Assembly (NCBI GenBank): GCA_015296065.1
Contig: DVDU01000199.1
Location: 80,318 to 144,317, forward strand
Direction: 5' to 3'
DNA from: Oscillatoriaceae cyanobacterium M33_DOE_052
GTDB lineage: Bacteria; Cyanobacteriota; Cyanobacteriia; Cyanobacteriales; Laspinemataceae
Length of the DNA stretch: 64,000 bases
Position 1 is the stretch's first letter; each line of letters starts with the position of its first letter. Of the stretch, positions 1 through 8,535 are shown in pieces. The notes under the pieces are model-generated. The model worked only from the letters and a program-made list of their open reading frames with translations, was not told where the DNA came from and made no database searches. The position numbers and the translations under genes were made by a program.

Positions 1-158
1 CAGCAGAACTGATGACATTATTATACCAGAAAATGCTACAACAAGGATTAGCCCCAGCCGCCGCTCTCAGGGCAGCTCAACTGGAAATGCTCAAACAAGA
101 AAAATGGCGATCGCCCTTTGAATGGGCAGGATTTGTCATACAGGGCGATTGGCGATAA
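1..158 (+). CDS. C-terminal end of a CHAT-domain protein (5' end outside window)
   Basis: The frame with codons starting at base 3 is open from the window edge to TAA at 156-158 and gives about 51 residues. The end reads KWRSPFEWAGFVIQGDW. The pattern of Trp, a Pro two or three residues on, then WAGF and a final Gly is the usual last strand of CHAT (caspase HetF associated with TPR) domains. The complete TPR-CHAT protein at 56824-59787 ends in the same way (YYWAGFTMTGNP). The upstream helix (AAALRAAQLEML) also matches CHAT tails. The catalytic part lies outside the window, so activity cannot be judged. Family assignment rests on this short tail only. Confidence 0.7.
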   Translation, partial: AELMTLLYQKMLQQGLAPAAALRAAQLEMLKQEKWRSPFEWAGFVIQGDWR

Positions 159-180
159 TTTGTCATTAGTCCTTTGTCCT

Positions 181-210
181 TTGTCCAAAAATGGCAAAAT
201 CTGCTATAAT
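181..210 (+). promoter_or_regulatory. Candidate sigma70-type promoter for the CopG-type gene
   Basis: TTGTCC at 181-186 and TATAAT at 205-210 are separated by 18 bp, and TGC just before the -10 gives an extended -10. The -10 overlaps a TTG that could otherwise be read as an upstream start at 210. This supports the ATG at 240 as the true start of the next gene. Confidence 0.5.
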
Positions 211-239
211 TGCCTCAAGGATTTAATAAATTCACCACC

Positions 240-509
240 ATGACAAATATTAACATCTCTTTACCTGACTCTATGAGAGCTTATGTGGAAGAAATTGTGG
301 CCAAGGAGGGTTATAGCACCATCAGTGAATATTTCCGGGAATTAGTACGTCAAGACCAAAAGCGCAAAGCCTCTGAACGGTTAGAAACTCTATTAGTTGA
401 AGGTCTAGAATCAGGATCTGCAACGCCAATGACCGAGGAAGATTGGCAAGAGATTCGCTCGACGGTTCGCCAGAGATTATCCCAACAGTCTAGCCAAAAT
501 CACGAGTAA
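240..509 (+). CDS. CopG/ParD-type antitoxin, no toxin beside it
   Basis: An 89-aa protein. The N-terminus (TNINISLPDSMRAYVEEIV) is the beta strand plus helix of a ribbon-helix-helix DNA-binding domain, followed by GYSTISEYFRELVRQDQ, the second helix typical of ParD antitoxins. The C-terminal half is charged and would be the toxin-binding part. ParD normally precedes ParE and represses the operon. Here the next gene is hypF on the same strand and no ParE-like frame is seen, so the antitoxin is orphaned or acts as a stand-alone repressor. The ATG at 240 was chosen because the upstream TTG lies inside the -10 box. Family assignment is fairly secure; function in the absence of a toxin is unknown. 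Confidence 0.8.
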   Translation: MTNINISLPDSMRAYVEEIVAKEGYSTISEYFRELVRQDQKRKASERLETLLVEGLESGSATPMTEEDWQEIRSTVRQRLSQQSSQNHE

Positions 510-575
510 TGACCAAGGACAAATGACAAATAAATAAGGACAAAGGACAAAAGACAAAGGACAAATGACTTTTAA
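505..575 (+). repeat. Heptad repeat array (GGACAAA/TGACAAA units)
   Basis: Degenerate tandem copies of a 7-base unit, mainly GGACAAA, AGACAAA and TGACAAA, fill the gap up to the hypF start codon. Related arrays recur at 8498-8535, 9646-9812, 14827-14879, 16290-16308, around 13590-13625, and inside hypF at 2598-2668. This looks like a cyanobacterial short tandemly repeated (STRR-type) family. Confidence 0.8.
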
Positions 576-578
576 TTT

Positions 579-2963
579 ATGACCAATCAACTGCGATGCC
601 GAATTACCATTAAAGGCGCCGTCCAGGGTGTAGGATTTCGCCCCTTTGTCTATCGCCTAGCCACAGAATTATCATTAACCGGATGGGTGAATAATTCTGC
701 TGAAGGCGTGTTTATAGAAATTGAAGGCCAGCAGGAGCCAGTAGAGTTATTTTTACAGCGTCTAGAAACGGAAAAACCACCCCTAGCCTTGATTAAAAGC
801 CTGGAAACTGCCTGGTTAGAACCGGTGGGATATCAGGAATTTGAAATTAGAGCCAGTGTAGGGGGCGCCAAAACTGCCATAGTTTTACCAGATATCAGCA
901 CTTGCAGCCAATGTTTGGCGGAAATATTCGACCCCCAAAATCGCCGCTATCTTTATCCTTTCACTAATTGCACTAACTGCGGACCGCGCTACAGCATTGT
1001 GGAGGCTTTGCCTTATGACCGACCTCATACCACGATGAAGCATTTTCCGATGTGTCCGCAGTGCCTGCAAGAATATGAAAATCCTCTTAACCGGCGGTTT
1101 CACGCCCAACCAAATGCCTGTCCTCAATGCGGTCCTCATTTGGAGTTGTGGAATGAACGAGGGGAAGTCTTATCGCAACATCACGATGCTCTGTTAGCCG
1201 CCGCTGAGGCAATAAAACAGGGCAAAATCCTGGCGGTGAAGGGACTGGGGGGATTTCACCTCATAGTTGATGCGGGGAATGAAACGGCGGTGCAACTGCT
1301 CCGATCGCGCAAGCAACGCCCCGAAAAACCCTTTGCCCTCATGTACCCCTCCCTAGCAAAAGTCAAACCAGATTGCCAAATATCAGAAATCGAGGAAAAA
1401 CTACTATTATCCCCAGAGGCGCCGATCGTGCTGTTGCGTCGCCACAGCCACAGCAACATCGCCCCCAACGTGGCTCCTGGGAATCCTTACGTAGGCGTTA
1501 TGCTGCCCTATACTCCTTTACATCACCTGCTGATGGCAGAATTAGGATTTCCCGTCGTCGCCACCAGTGGCAACCTCAGCGACGAACCCATCTGCACCGA
1601 CGAAACCGAAGCCATCAGCAGACTGCAGCATATTGCCGATATATTTTTAGTTCACAACCGCCCGATCGCCCGCGCCGTGGATGACTCCCTGGTGAGGGAA
1701 CTACTCAACCAACCCCAAATCCTTCGCCGCGCCAGAGGATACGCCCCTTTACCCATCTCCCTTGGCGGAGACTGGGGGACCAGGGGACGGGGGGACGGGG
1801 GGAGTGTGGGAAGTGTGGGAAGTGTGGGAAGTGTGGGAAGTGTGGGAAGTAATCCTCCCCATCCTCCCCATCCTCCCCATCCTCCCACCCCTCCCCATCC
1901 CCCCATCCTCGCCGTCGGCGCCCACCTGAAAAACACGATCGCCATAGCCATAGACAACCAAATATTCCTCAGTCAGCATATCGGCGACTTAGCCACCCCC
2001 CAAGCCTTCCAAGCCTTCCAAACCACCATTGCCAGTTTGAGCGGCATTTACGACTTTCAACCCGCCGCCGTCGCCTGCGACGCTCACCCAGACTATATCT
2101 CCACCCAATATGCCACCGCTTTAGGGGTCCCCACCGTGGGCGTGCAGCATCACTATGCCCACATCCTTGCCTGTATGGCAGAAAACCACATCAAACCGCC
2201 AGTGCTAGGCGTCGCCTGGGATGGCACCGGATACGGAGAAGACGGCACCATCTGGGGAGGAGAATTCATCCTTATTACGGATAATTCCTGGCAGCGCGTC
2301 GCCCACTGGCGGACCTTTCGCCTCCCTGGGGGAGAAAAAGCGATAAAAGAACCACGCCGCGCCGCTTTAGGACTGCTCTATGAAATTTGGGGCGAGGATT
2401 TATTTAGCAGAAAGGATATTTTGCCCCTGCAAGCCTTTACCCCTTCCGAGCTGGAAATCATCAAAACCATGCTCCGCCGGAATTTGAACACACCGGTAAC
2501 ATCCAGTGCGGGCAGGCTGTTTGACGCCATCGCTGCCATTCTGGGCATTCGCCAAACCGGTAGTTTCGAGGGCCAAGCGGCGATGGAATTAGAGTTTGTC
2601 AGTTGTCCAAAGTCCCTTGTCCCTTGTCCCTTGCAAATGACAAAGGACAAAGGACAAATGACCAAACTAGACTGGGAACCTCTGGTGAAAACGATGTTGA
2701 CAGAACTGGACCAAGGGGTGCCCGTGGGGGCGATCGCGGCGCGATTTCACCATACCCTCGCCGAGGGGATTTGCACCGTGGCGCGACAGGTGGGGACCGC
2801 GCAAGTAGTTCTCACGGGGGGGTGTTTTCAAAACCAGTATTTAACCGTGAGGACCGTGGAGCGGTTACGGGAGGATGGTTTCTCCCCCTACTGGCATCAG
2901 TTGGTGCCGCCGAATGATGGCGGGATTTGTTTAGGACAAATTATGGCGGCTTTGCGGGAGTAG
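579..2963 (+). CDS. hypF: Carbamoyltransferase HypF, [NiFe] hydrogenase maturation
   Basis: HypF uses carbamoyl phosphate and ATP to place a carbamoyl group on the C-terminal Cys of HypE, the first step in making the CN ligands of [NiFe] hydrogenase. The 794-aa protein shows the full domain order: an N-terminal acylphosphatase domain (VQGVGFRPF, with the conserved Arg near residue 21 and Asn in GWVNN), two CxxC...CxxC zinc motifs starting near residues 109 and 158, a YrdC-like domain (about 205-385) and a Kae1-like domain (HHYAHILACM, DGTGYGEDG, TGGCFQN). The ATG at 579 directly follows a heptad repeat array and lacks a clear ribosome site. Two low-complexity in-frame insertions stand out at about residues 397-444 and 674-697. 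Both are copies of repeats found elsewhere in the window and explain a length slightly above usual. The reading frame is intact. hypD and hypE lie downstream beyond nifJ; hypC is not seen. Confidence 0.97.
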   Translation: MTNQLRCRITIKGAVQGVGFRPFVYRLATELSLTGWVNNSAEGVFIEIEGQQEPVELFLQRLETEKPPLALIKSLETAWLEPVGYQEFEIRASVGGAKTAIVLPDISTCSQCLAEIFDPQNRRYLYPFTNCTNCGPRYSIVEALPYDRPHTTMKHFPMCPQCLQEYENPLNRRFHAQPNACPQCGPHLELWNERGEVLSQHHDALLAAAEAIKQGKILAVKGLGGFHLIVDAGNETAVQLLRSRKQRPEKPFALMYPSLAKVKPDCQISEIEEKLLLSPEAPIVLLRRHSHSNIAPNVAPGNPYVGVMLPYTPLHHLLMAELGFPVVATSGNLSDEPICTDETEAISRLQHIADIFLVHNRPIARAVDDSLVRELLNQPQILRRARGYAPLPISLGGDWGTRGRGDGGSVGSVGSVGSVGSVGSNPPHPPHPPHPPTPPHPPILAVGAHLKNTIAIAIDNQIFLSQHIGDLATPQAFQAFQTTIASLSGIYDFQPAAVACDAHPDYISTQYATALGVPTVGVQHHYAHILACMAENHIKPPVLGVAWDGTGYGEDGTIWGGEFILITDNSWQRVAHWRTFRLPGGEKAIKEPRRAALGLLYEIWGEDLFSRKDILPLQAFTPSELEIIKTMLRRNLNTPVTSSAGRLFDAIAAILGIRQTGSFEGQAAMELEFVSCPKSLVPCPLQMTKDKGQMTKLDWEPLVKTMLTELDQGVPVGAIAARFHHTLAEGICTVARQVGTAQVVLTGGCFQNQYLTVRTVERLREDGFSPYWHQLVPPNDGGICLGQIMAALRE
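1768..1911 (+). repeat. G-rich/C-rich repeat element inserted in frame in hypF
   Basis: Five copies of a 9-base unit (GTGTGGGAA) are followed by a short AT step and several CCTCCCCAT units, giving VGS and PPH residue repeats between the YrdC and Kae1 domains. The same element lies in opposite orientation between ispG and ctpA at about 53330-53460. This shows that it is a dispersed repeat and not part of the HypF fold. Confidence 0.85.
2598..2668 (+). repeat. Inverted heptad repeat inserted in frame in hypF
   Basis: TTGTCC/CTTGTCC units are followed by the opposite-strand form (GGACAAA, TGACAAA), making a potential hairpin. The insert is translated as about 24 residues rich in Lys, Cys and Pro inside the Kae1-like domain. 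It belongs to the same family as the intergenic heptad arrays at 505-575 and 9646-9812. Confidence 0.8.
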
Positions 2964-3527
2964 GGACCGGGCAACGGGGAGACGAGCAATCCCCACCGTA
3001 CCGGCTCCCAAGTTTCTTAATGGGAAATCGGGATTTATTTAATGTTTTCTTAACAAAAACTTGAACGGGAAAACAGTATTAAAAAATTATAAGGCATTGC
3101 TTATATGGAAGCAGTAGAATATAATATGTAAATGTAAGAGTTAAAGGCAGATATTCCCAAAATAAACTCTAAACATTGGTCTGCAGAGAAATTGCAGCTC
3201 GTAGCCCCAGCTCAGTTGCTGGTGGTTGTTAAACAGGGGCAAAACAACATTAATGTTGTTTTCTTAGGGCTAATTATGACCGTTTTTTTGTTGGGAGGGC
3301 TTGGGTTCCCAAACCGCTACCACACCTAAAACCTCGCCGGTGACAGATTAAGCAACAAAAGTGTTGTTTAAGGTGTGAAATAAACTGGTTTTGTTACGGA
3401 GAAAAGTCATGTTTTGTAGTGGGGGCAATTGATGAATTAACCCGACTACAAAAACGAGGGCGATCGTGCAGGTTTCATAGTTAGCGCCTTTGCCCCGGGA
3501 AAAAAGAATTATGCTGCCAGGAGAGAT
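2964..3527 (+). promoter_or_regulatory. Long leader/promoter region of nifJ with two related palindromes
   Basis: This 564-bp gap has no convincing gene. It contains a perfect palindrome at 3241-3262 (core AACAACATTAATGTTGTT) and a second copy at 3350-3369 that matches the 20-bp core at 16 of 20 positions, with half-sites CAACA...TGTTG. The two starts are 108 bp apart. A paired operator for a dimeric regulator of nifJ is the simplest reading. The regulator cannot be named from sequence. A ribosome site (GGAGAG) precedes the nifJ ATG. Confidence 0.55.
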
Positions 3528-6500
3528 ATGAGTCAAAGAGTGTATGCAACTATAGATGGTAACGAGGCAGTGGCCCGCGTTGCCTACAAGCTGAGCGAAG
3601 CGATCGCCATTTATCCCATCACTCCCTCCTCACCGATGGGTGAATGGGCCGATGCTTGGATGTCAGAGGGACGCTCCAACCTGTGGGGCACCATTCCCAA
3701 CGTGGTAGAAATGCAGTCAGAAGGCGGCGCCGCCGGTGCGGTCCACGGCGCCCTGCAAGCAGGAGCCTTAACTACCACCTTCACAGCATCCCAAGGCTTG
3801 ATGCTGATGCTGCCCAACTTGTACAAAATAGCTGGGGAGCTAACTTGTGCTGTTTTACATGTAGCTGCGCGTTCCCTGGCAGCGCAAGGACTGTCAATTT
3901 TCGGGGACCATAGCGACGTGATGGCAGCTCGGTCCACGGGAGTGGCGCTGCTGTGTTCCGCCTCAGTGCAGGAAGCCCACGACTTCGCGCTGATCTCCCA
4001 AGCCGCCACCCTAGAGTCCCGAGTCCCCTTTATCCACTTCTTCGATGGGTTCAGAACTTCTCACGAAGAGCAAAAAGTCGAACTACTAAACGATGCGGAC
4101 TTGCGGGCACTTATTAATGATGACTTGGTATTTGCCCATCGCGCCCGCGCTCTGACGCCCGATCGGCCCGTCCTGCGCGGTACTGCCCAAAACCCCGATG
4201 TGTACTTCCAAGCTCGCGAAACCGTTAACCCCTTTTACGACGCTTGCCCCGGTATCGTCCAAAAAGCAATGGACAAATTCGGGGAACTCACCGGACGCTA
4301 TTACAAACTGTTTGAATACGTCGGCGCTCCCGATGCCGAAACCGTCATTATCCTAATGGGTTCCGGTTGCGAAACCGTCCACGAAACCGTAGAATACCTC
4401 AACGCCCAAGGCGCCAAAGTCGGCGTGCTGAAAGTCCGCCTCTATCGCCCGTGGGACAACAAACAGCTAGTAGCCGCTTTACCCAAAACCGTCAAGAAAA
4501 TTGCCGTTTTAGACCGGACGAAAGAACCGGGCGCCGGTGGCGAACCCCTCTATTTAGACGTAGTAACAGCCCTGAGCGAAGAATGGGAAGATGCAACCCC
4601 GAAAGTAGTGGGCGGACGCTACGGTTTATCTTCCAAAGAATTTAACCCCGCAATGGTGAAGGGAGTTTTCGAGAACTTAGCCCAAGCTAAACCGAAAAAC
4701 CACTTTACCATCGGGATTAACGACGACCTCAGCAACACCTCCCTAACCTACGACCCAGATTTCAGCACCGAACCCGATAGCGTGGTACGCTGCATGTTCT
4801 ACGGTCTCGGTTCCGATGGCACCGTGGGCGCCAACAAAAACTCAATTAAGATTATCGGCGAAGAAACCGACAACTACGCCCAAGGCTACTTCGTCTATGA
4901 CTCCAAGAAGTCTGGCTCGATCACCGTCTCTCACTTGCGCTTTGGACCACAGCCGATTCGCTCCACTTATCTGATTGAAAAAGCTAACTTTGTCGGCTGT
5001 CACCAGTGGCTATTCCTGGAAAAACTCAACGTGCTGAAAGCCGCCGCTAAGGGCGCCACGTTCCTGCTTAATAGCCCGTTTGGTCCCGATGAAGTGTGGG
5101 ATAAACTGCCCATAGAAGTGCAGGAACAAATTATCCGCAAAAACCTGAAATTCTACGTCATCGATGCCAACCAAGTGGCGCGAGACAGTGGTATGGGCGG
5201 GCGGATTAATACGATTATGCAGGTGTGCTTCTTTGCCCTGGCGAATGTATTGCCTCGGGAGGAAGCGATCGCCAAAATCAAAGAAGCTATCCAAAAGACC
5301 TACGGCAAGAAAGGTGATGTCATCGTCAGCATGAACCTGAAAGCTGTTGACAACACCGTAGAAAACTTGTTTGAGGTCAAAGTTGGCGCTGCTAACAGCA
5401 GTATCAAAATGGTGCCTCCGATTCCCGCCAATGCGCCGAAGTTTGTGCGGGAAGTAGAAGGGATGATGATTTCCCGCATGGGGGATGACATTCCTGTGAG
5501 CGCTTTGCCTTGCGATGGCACTTATCCCACGGGAACTTCTAAGTGGGAAAAACGCAATGTGGGGCAAGAAATCCCGGTTTGGGACCCAGATGTGTGCGTG
5601 CAATGTGCTAAGTGTATCATCGTTTGTCCCCACGCGGTGATTCGGGGTAAAGTGTATGAACCGGCGCAACTGGCGAATGCACCCACCACGTTTAAGTCAA
5701 CGGAAACCAAAGATAAGGATTTCGCCGGGACTAAGTTTACTATCCAGGTGTCAGCGGAAGATTGCACCGGTTGCGGTGTTTGTGTTGATGTCTGTCCGGC
5801 GAAGAATAAATCGCAACCGTCCCGACGGGCGATTAATATGGAACCGCAACTGCCTTTGCGGGAGCAAGAGCGGGAAAACTGGGATTTCTTCTTGAATTTG
5901 CCGAATCCCGATCGGCGGGAGTTGAAACTGGGGCAAATTCGCCAGCAGCAGTTACAAGAGCCATTGTTTGAGTTCTCCGGTGCTTGTGCCGGTTGCGGCG
6001 AGACACCTTATATTAAATTGGTGTCGCAGTTGTTCGGCGATCGCATGGTAGTGGCAAACGCTACCGGTTGCTCCTCCATCTACGGCGGCAACCTCCCCAC
6101 CACACCCTGGGCACAAAACGCCGAAGGACGTGGCCCCGCCTGGTCTAACAGCTTGTTTGAAGATAACGCCGAATTCGGTCTCGGTTTCCGCATCGCCATC
6201 GACAAACACGCCCAATTTGCTGCCGAACTGGTGCAAAAACTAGGCGGCGACTTAGGGGATAACTTGGTGCGGGAAATTCTCGCCGCCGAGCAGAAAACCG
6301 AAGCCGATATCTGGGAACAACGCGCCCGAGTCGAACAGCTCAAACAAAAACTGCAAGGTATCAACAGCCCAGATGCCAAACAACTGCTCTCCTTAGCCGA
6401 TTATTTGGTGAAAAAAGCGGTTTGGATTATTGGCGGTGACGGCTGGGCTTATGATATTGGTTACGGCGGTTTAGACCACGTAATCGCCAGCGGTCGCAAC

Positions 6501-7136
6501 GTGAATATCCTGGTGTTGGATACAGAAGTGTATTCTAATACTGGCGGTCAATCTTCTAAAGCAACGCCTCGGGGCGCAGTGGCGAAATTCGCCGCTGGTG
6601 GCAAACCCGCACCTAAGAAAGACTTGGGTTTAATTGCCATGACTTATGGCAATGTGTATGTGGCATCAGTGGCGATGGGCGCCCGGGATGAACATACTCT
6701 CAAGGCATTCTTGGAAGCGGAAGCCTATAACGGACCGTCCTTGATTATCGCCTACAGCCACTGTATTGCCCACGGGATTAATATGACTACGGCGATGACT
6801 CATCAGAAGTCATTGGTAGAAAGCGGACGCTGGTTGCTTTATCGGTATAATCCAGAGTTGAAAGCAGAAGGGAAAAACCCGATGCAGTTGGATAGTCGGA
6901 CGCCGAAGAAGGCGATCGCCGATTCCATGTACCAAGAAGCGCGGTTTAAGATGCTGACCGTCAGCAAACCAGAAGACGCCAAACGCCTCCTGAAAGAAGC
7001 GCAGCAAGATGTGAGCGATCGCTGGAAGCTCTATGAATACATGGCCGCCCGCAAACTAGAAACCCAAAACGGCCATAACGGTGGCAACGGCGGCGCTGAA
7101 CAGCCAACCAGCGAAACCAAAGAACCCGTATCCTAA
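3528..7136 (+). CDS. nifJ: Pyruvate:ferredoxin (flavodoxin) oxidoreductase
   Basis: NifJ/PFOR cleaves pyruvate with CoA to acetyl-CoA and CO2 and passes two electrons to ferredoxin or flavodoxin. The 1202-aa single-chain protein has the family's full length and order: N-terminal pyruvate-binding domain (YPITPSSPMGEWAD), transketolase-like domain II, a bacterial ferredoxin-like domain with two 4Fe-4S motifs (CVQCAKCIIVCP near residue 690 and CTGCGVCVDVCP near 746), the proximal-cluster motif CAGCGETPY near 820, and the thiamine diphosphate site (GDGWAYDIGYGG ... EVYSNTGGQ). The C-terminus ends in a short Asn/Gly-rich tail. The start is supported by GGAGAG a few bases upstream. Its position between hypF and hypD/hypE suggests a role in fermentative or micro-oxic metabolism coupled to a hydrogenase (inference). 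Two palindromes upstream may be operator sites. Confidence 0.98.
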   Translation: MSQRVYATIDGNEAVARVAYKLSEAIAIYPITPSSPMGEWADAWMSEGRSNLWGTIPNVVEMQSEGGAAGAVHGALQAGALTTTFTASQGLMLMLPNLYKIAGELTCAVLHVAARSLAAQGLSIFGDHSDVMAARSTGVALLCSASVQEAHDFALISQAATLESRVPFIHFFDGFRTSHEEQKVELLNDADLRALINDDLVFAHRARALTPDRPVLRGTAQNPDVYFQARETVNPFYDACPGIVQKAMDKFGELTGRYYKLFEYVGAPDAETVIILMGSGCETVHETVEYLNAQGAKVGVLKVRLYRPWDNKQLVAALPKTVKKIAVLDRTKEPGAGGEPLYLDVVTALSEEWEDATPKVVGGRYGLSSKEFNPAMVKGVFENLAQAKPKNHFTIGINDDLSNTSLTYDPDFSTEPDSVVRCMFYGLGSDGTVGANKNSIKIIGEETDNYAQGYFVYDSKKSGSITVSHLRFGPQPIRSTYLIEKANFVGCHQWLFLEKLNVLKAAAKGATFLLNSPFGPDEVWDKLPIEVQEQIIRKNLKFYVIDANQVARDSGMGGRINTIMQVCFFALANVLPREEAIAKIKEAIQKTYGKKGDVIVSMNLKAVDNTVENLFEVKVGAANSSIKMVPPIPANAPKFVREVEGMMISRMGDDIPVSALPCDGTYPTGTSKWEKRNVGQEIPVWDPDVCVQCAKCIIVCPHAVIRGKVYEPAQLANAPTTFKSTETKDKDFAGTKFTIQVSAEDCTGCGVCVDVCPAKNKSQPSRRAINMEPQLPLREQERENWDFFLNLPNPDRRELKLGQIRQQQLQEPLFEFSGACAGCGETPYIKLVSQLFGDRMVVANATGCSSIYGGNLPTTPWAQNAEGRGPAWSNSLFEDNAEFGLGFRIAIDKHAQFAAELVQKLGGDLGDNLVREILAAEQKTEADIWEQRARVEQLKQKLQGINSPDAKQLLSLADYLVKKAVWIIGGDGWAYDIGYGGLDHVIASGRNVNILVLDTEVYSNTGGQSSKATPRGAVAKFAAGGKPAPKKDLGLIAMTYGNVYVASVAMGARDEHTLKAFLEAEAYNGPSLIIAYSHCIAHGINMTTAMTHQKSLVESGRWLLYRYNPELKAEGKNPMQLDSRTPKKAIADSMYQEARFKMLTVSKPEDAKRLLKEAQQDVSDRWKLYEYMAARKLETQNGHNGGNGGAEQPTSETKEPVS

Positions 7137-7262
7137 CCGGGTTCGTAGTTGGGCTTTAGCCCAAAAAAGGCTCGTAGTAGGGCTTTAGCCCGCTCGATCG
7201 CCCTCATAAATAAAAGAGGGCTAAAGCCCAACTACAAACCAACTTCATCAAGCGAGGCGTAA
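7137..7262. repeat. Hairpin repeats of the TAGTTGGGCTTTAGCCC family
   Basis: Two forward units (GGGCTTTAGCCC with flanking TTCGTAGT) and one inverted unit (GGGCTAAAGCCC followed by AACTACAAACC) sit between nifJ and the next gene. Each unit is a self-complementary hairpin. The same family recurs at 11292-11690, 27886-27957, 56111-56425 and inside hypD at 9444-9468. Confidence 0.85.
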
Positions 7263-7264
7263 TC

Positions 7265-8278
7265 ATGGATCTAAACACGACATACATGGGAATGCAGCTT
7301 AAATCGCCCCTAGTGGTAGGCGCTGCGGCTCCCCTCACCGAAGACATCGACAACATCAAACGCATGGCTGACGCTGGTGCCGCCGCCGTAGTTTTGCACT
7401 CCATCTTTGAAGAGCAAATCCGACAAGAACGGCTAGAATTGCACCATCACCTACAATACGGCACCCAGAGCTTTGCCGAAGCCCTCACCTACTTCCCTGA
7501 ACCAGAAATATTTCATGTAGGCTTGTCAGAATACCTCAACCACATCCAAAAAGCCAAAGGCGCCGGTATTCCCATCATCGCCAGCCTCAACGGCTCCAGC
7601 ATGGGTGGATGGGTAGAATTTGCCCAGCAAATCCAAGAAGCGGGCGCCGACGCCTTAGAATTGAACATTTATTCAATTCCCACAGACTTTGACGCCAGTG
7701 GAGCCGAAATCGAGCAAAAATACATCGACATCCTGCGTGCCGTCAAAGCTGAAGTCACCATCCCAGTGGCCATCAAAATCAGCCCCTTTTTCAGCAACAC
7801 CGCCAACATGACTAAACGCCTGGTGGAGGCGGGGGCTGATGGCTTGGTACTCTTTAACCGCTTCTATCAACCAGACATCGATATCGAAGAACTGGAAGTT
7901 ACTACTAACCTGCTGTTAAGTACCCCCCAAGATATGCGCTTGCCCATGCGCTGGATTGCCATTTTATACGGGCGCCTCGATGTGAGTTTTGCCGCCACCG
8001 GTGGCGTGCAAAAAGGCCATGATGCCATTAAACTGGTTATGGCTGGTGCCAGTATTATCCAAATTGTTGGCTCTCTGTTGCGCCACGGCATCGGGCATTT
8101 GAAAGATATTGAAAATGAAATGGTTCACTGGATGGAAGAACACGAATATCAATCCATCGAGCAAATGCGCGGGAGCATGAGCCAACTCAACTCCCCCGAC
8201 CCCAGCACCTTTGAACGCGCCCAATATATGAAGGCAGTTCAAACTTACAGACCAGAAATGATGGCTTTTGCGCCGTGA
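7265..8278 (+). CDS. Dihydroorotate dehydrogenase-like FMN protein
   Basis: A 337-aa TIM-barrel protein of the dihydroorotate dehydrogenase-like group. The N-terminus (LNTTYMGMQLKSPLVVGAAAPLT) matches the family's first strand. Further signatures are the substrate/FMN strand (IIASLNGSS), ADALELNIY, VAIKISPFF and the C-terminal phosphate-binding region (AATGGVQKGHDAIKLVMAGA). It is not clearly the pyrimidine enzyme PyrD; in cyanobacteria such genes commonly sit next to nifJ, which suggests a flavoprotein working with ferredoxin metabolism (inference). The start ATG at 7265 fits the family N-terminus. No membrane segments or iron-sulfur motifs are visible. The physiological substrate is unknown. 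Confidence 0.85.
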   Translation: MDLNTTYMGMQLKSPLVVGAAAPLTEDIDNIKRMADAGAAAVVLHSIFEEQIRQERLELHHHLQYGTQSFAEALTYFPEPEIFHVGLSEYLNHIQKAKGAGIPIIASLNGSSMGGWVEFAQQIQEAGADALELNIYSIPTDFDASGAEIEQKYIDILRAVKAEVTIPVAIKISPFFSNTANMTKRLVEAGADGLVLFNRFYQPDIDIEELEVTTNLLLSTPQDMRLPMRWIAILYGRLDVSFAATGGVQKGHDAIKLVMAGASIIQIVGSLLRHGIGHLKDIENEMVHWMEEHEYQSIEQMRGSMSQLNSPDPSTFERAQYMKAVQTYRPEMMAFAP

Positions 8279-8280
8279 AA

Positions 8281-8490
8281 GAAACCGGGTTTCTGATATA
8301 AATTTTTGGTGAAAACCTAGGATTTGGTTAAGAAACCCGGTTTCTGGGTTAAGAAACCGGGTTTCTGACATAAATTTTTGGTGAAAACCTAGGATTTGGT
8401 TAAGAAACCCGGTTTCTGGGTTAAGAAACCGGGTTTCTGATATAAATCTCTGGTGAAAACCTAGGATTTGGTTAAGAAACCCGGTTTCTC
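8281..8490. repeat. Three tandem copies of a 72-bp repeat
   Basis: Units start at 8281, 8353 and 8425, an exact 72-bp period, and differ at only a few positions. Each unit begins GAAACCGGGTTTCTG, contains GGTGAAAACCTAGGATTTGG, and ends in the opposite arm (AGAAACCCGGTTTCT), so each can fold into a long hairpin. Short relatives of the AAACCGGGTTTCT arm occur at 31250-31276 and in terminator-like hairpins at 18329 and 23331. Confidence 0.9.
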
Positions 8491-8535
8491 GCGGACAAAT
8501 GACCAAGTATAAATGACCAAGGACAAACGATAAAT

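Noticed and set aside
8281..8490. Tandem 72-bp repeats as a CRISPR
   Set aside because: The whole unit is repeated, leaving no variable spacer.
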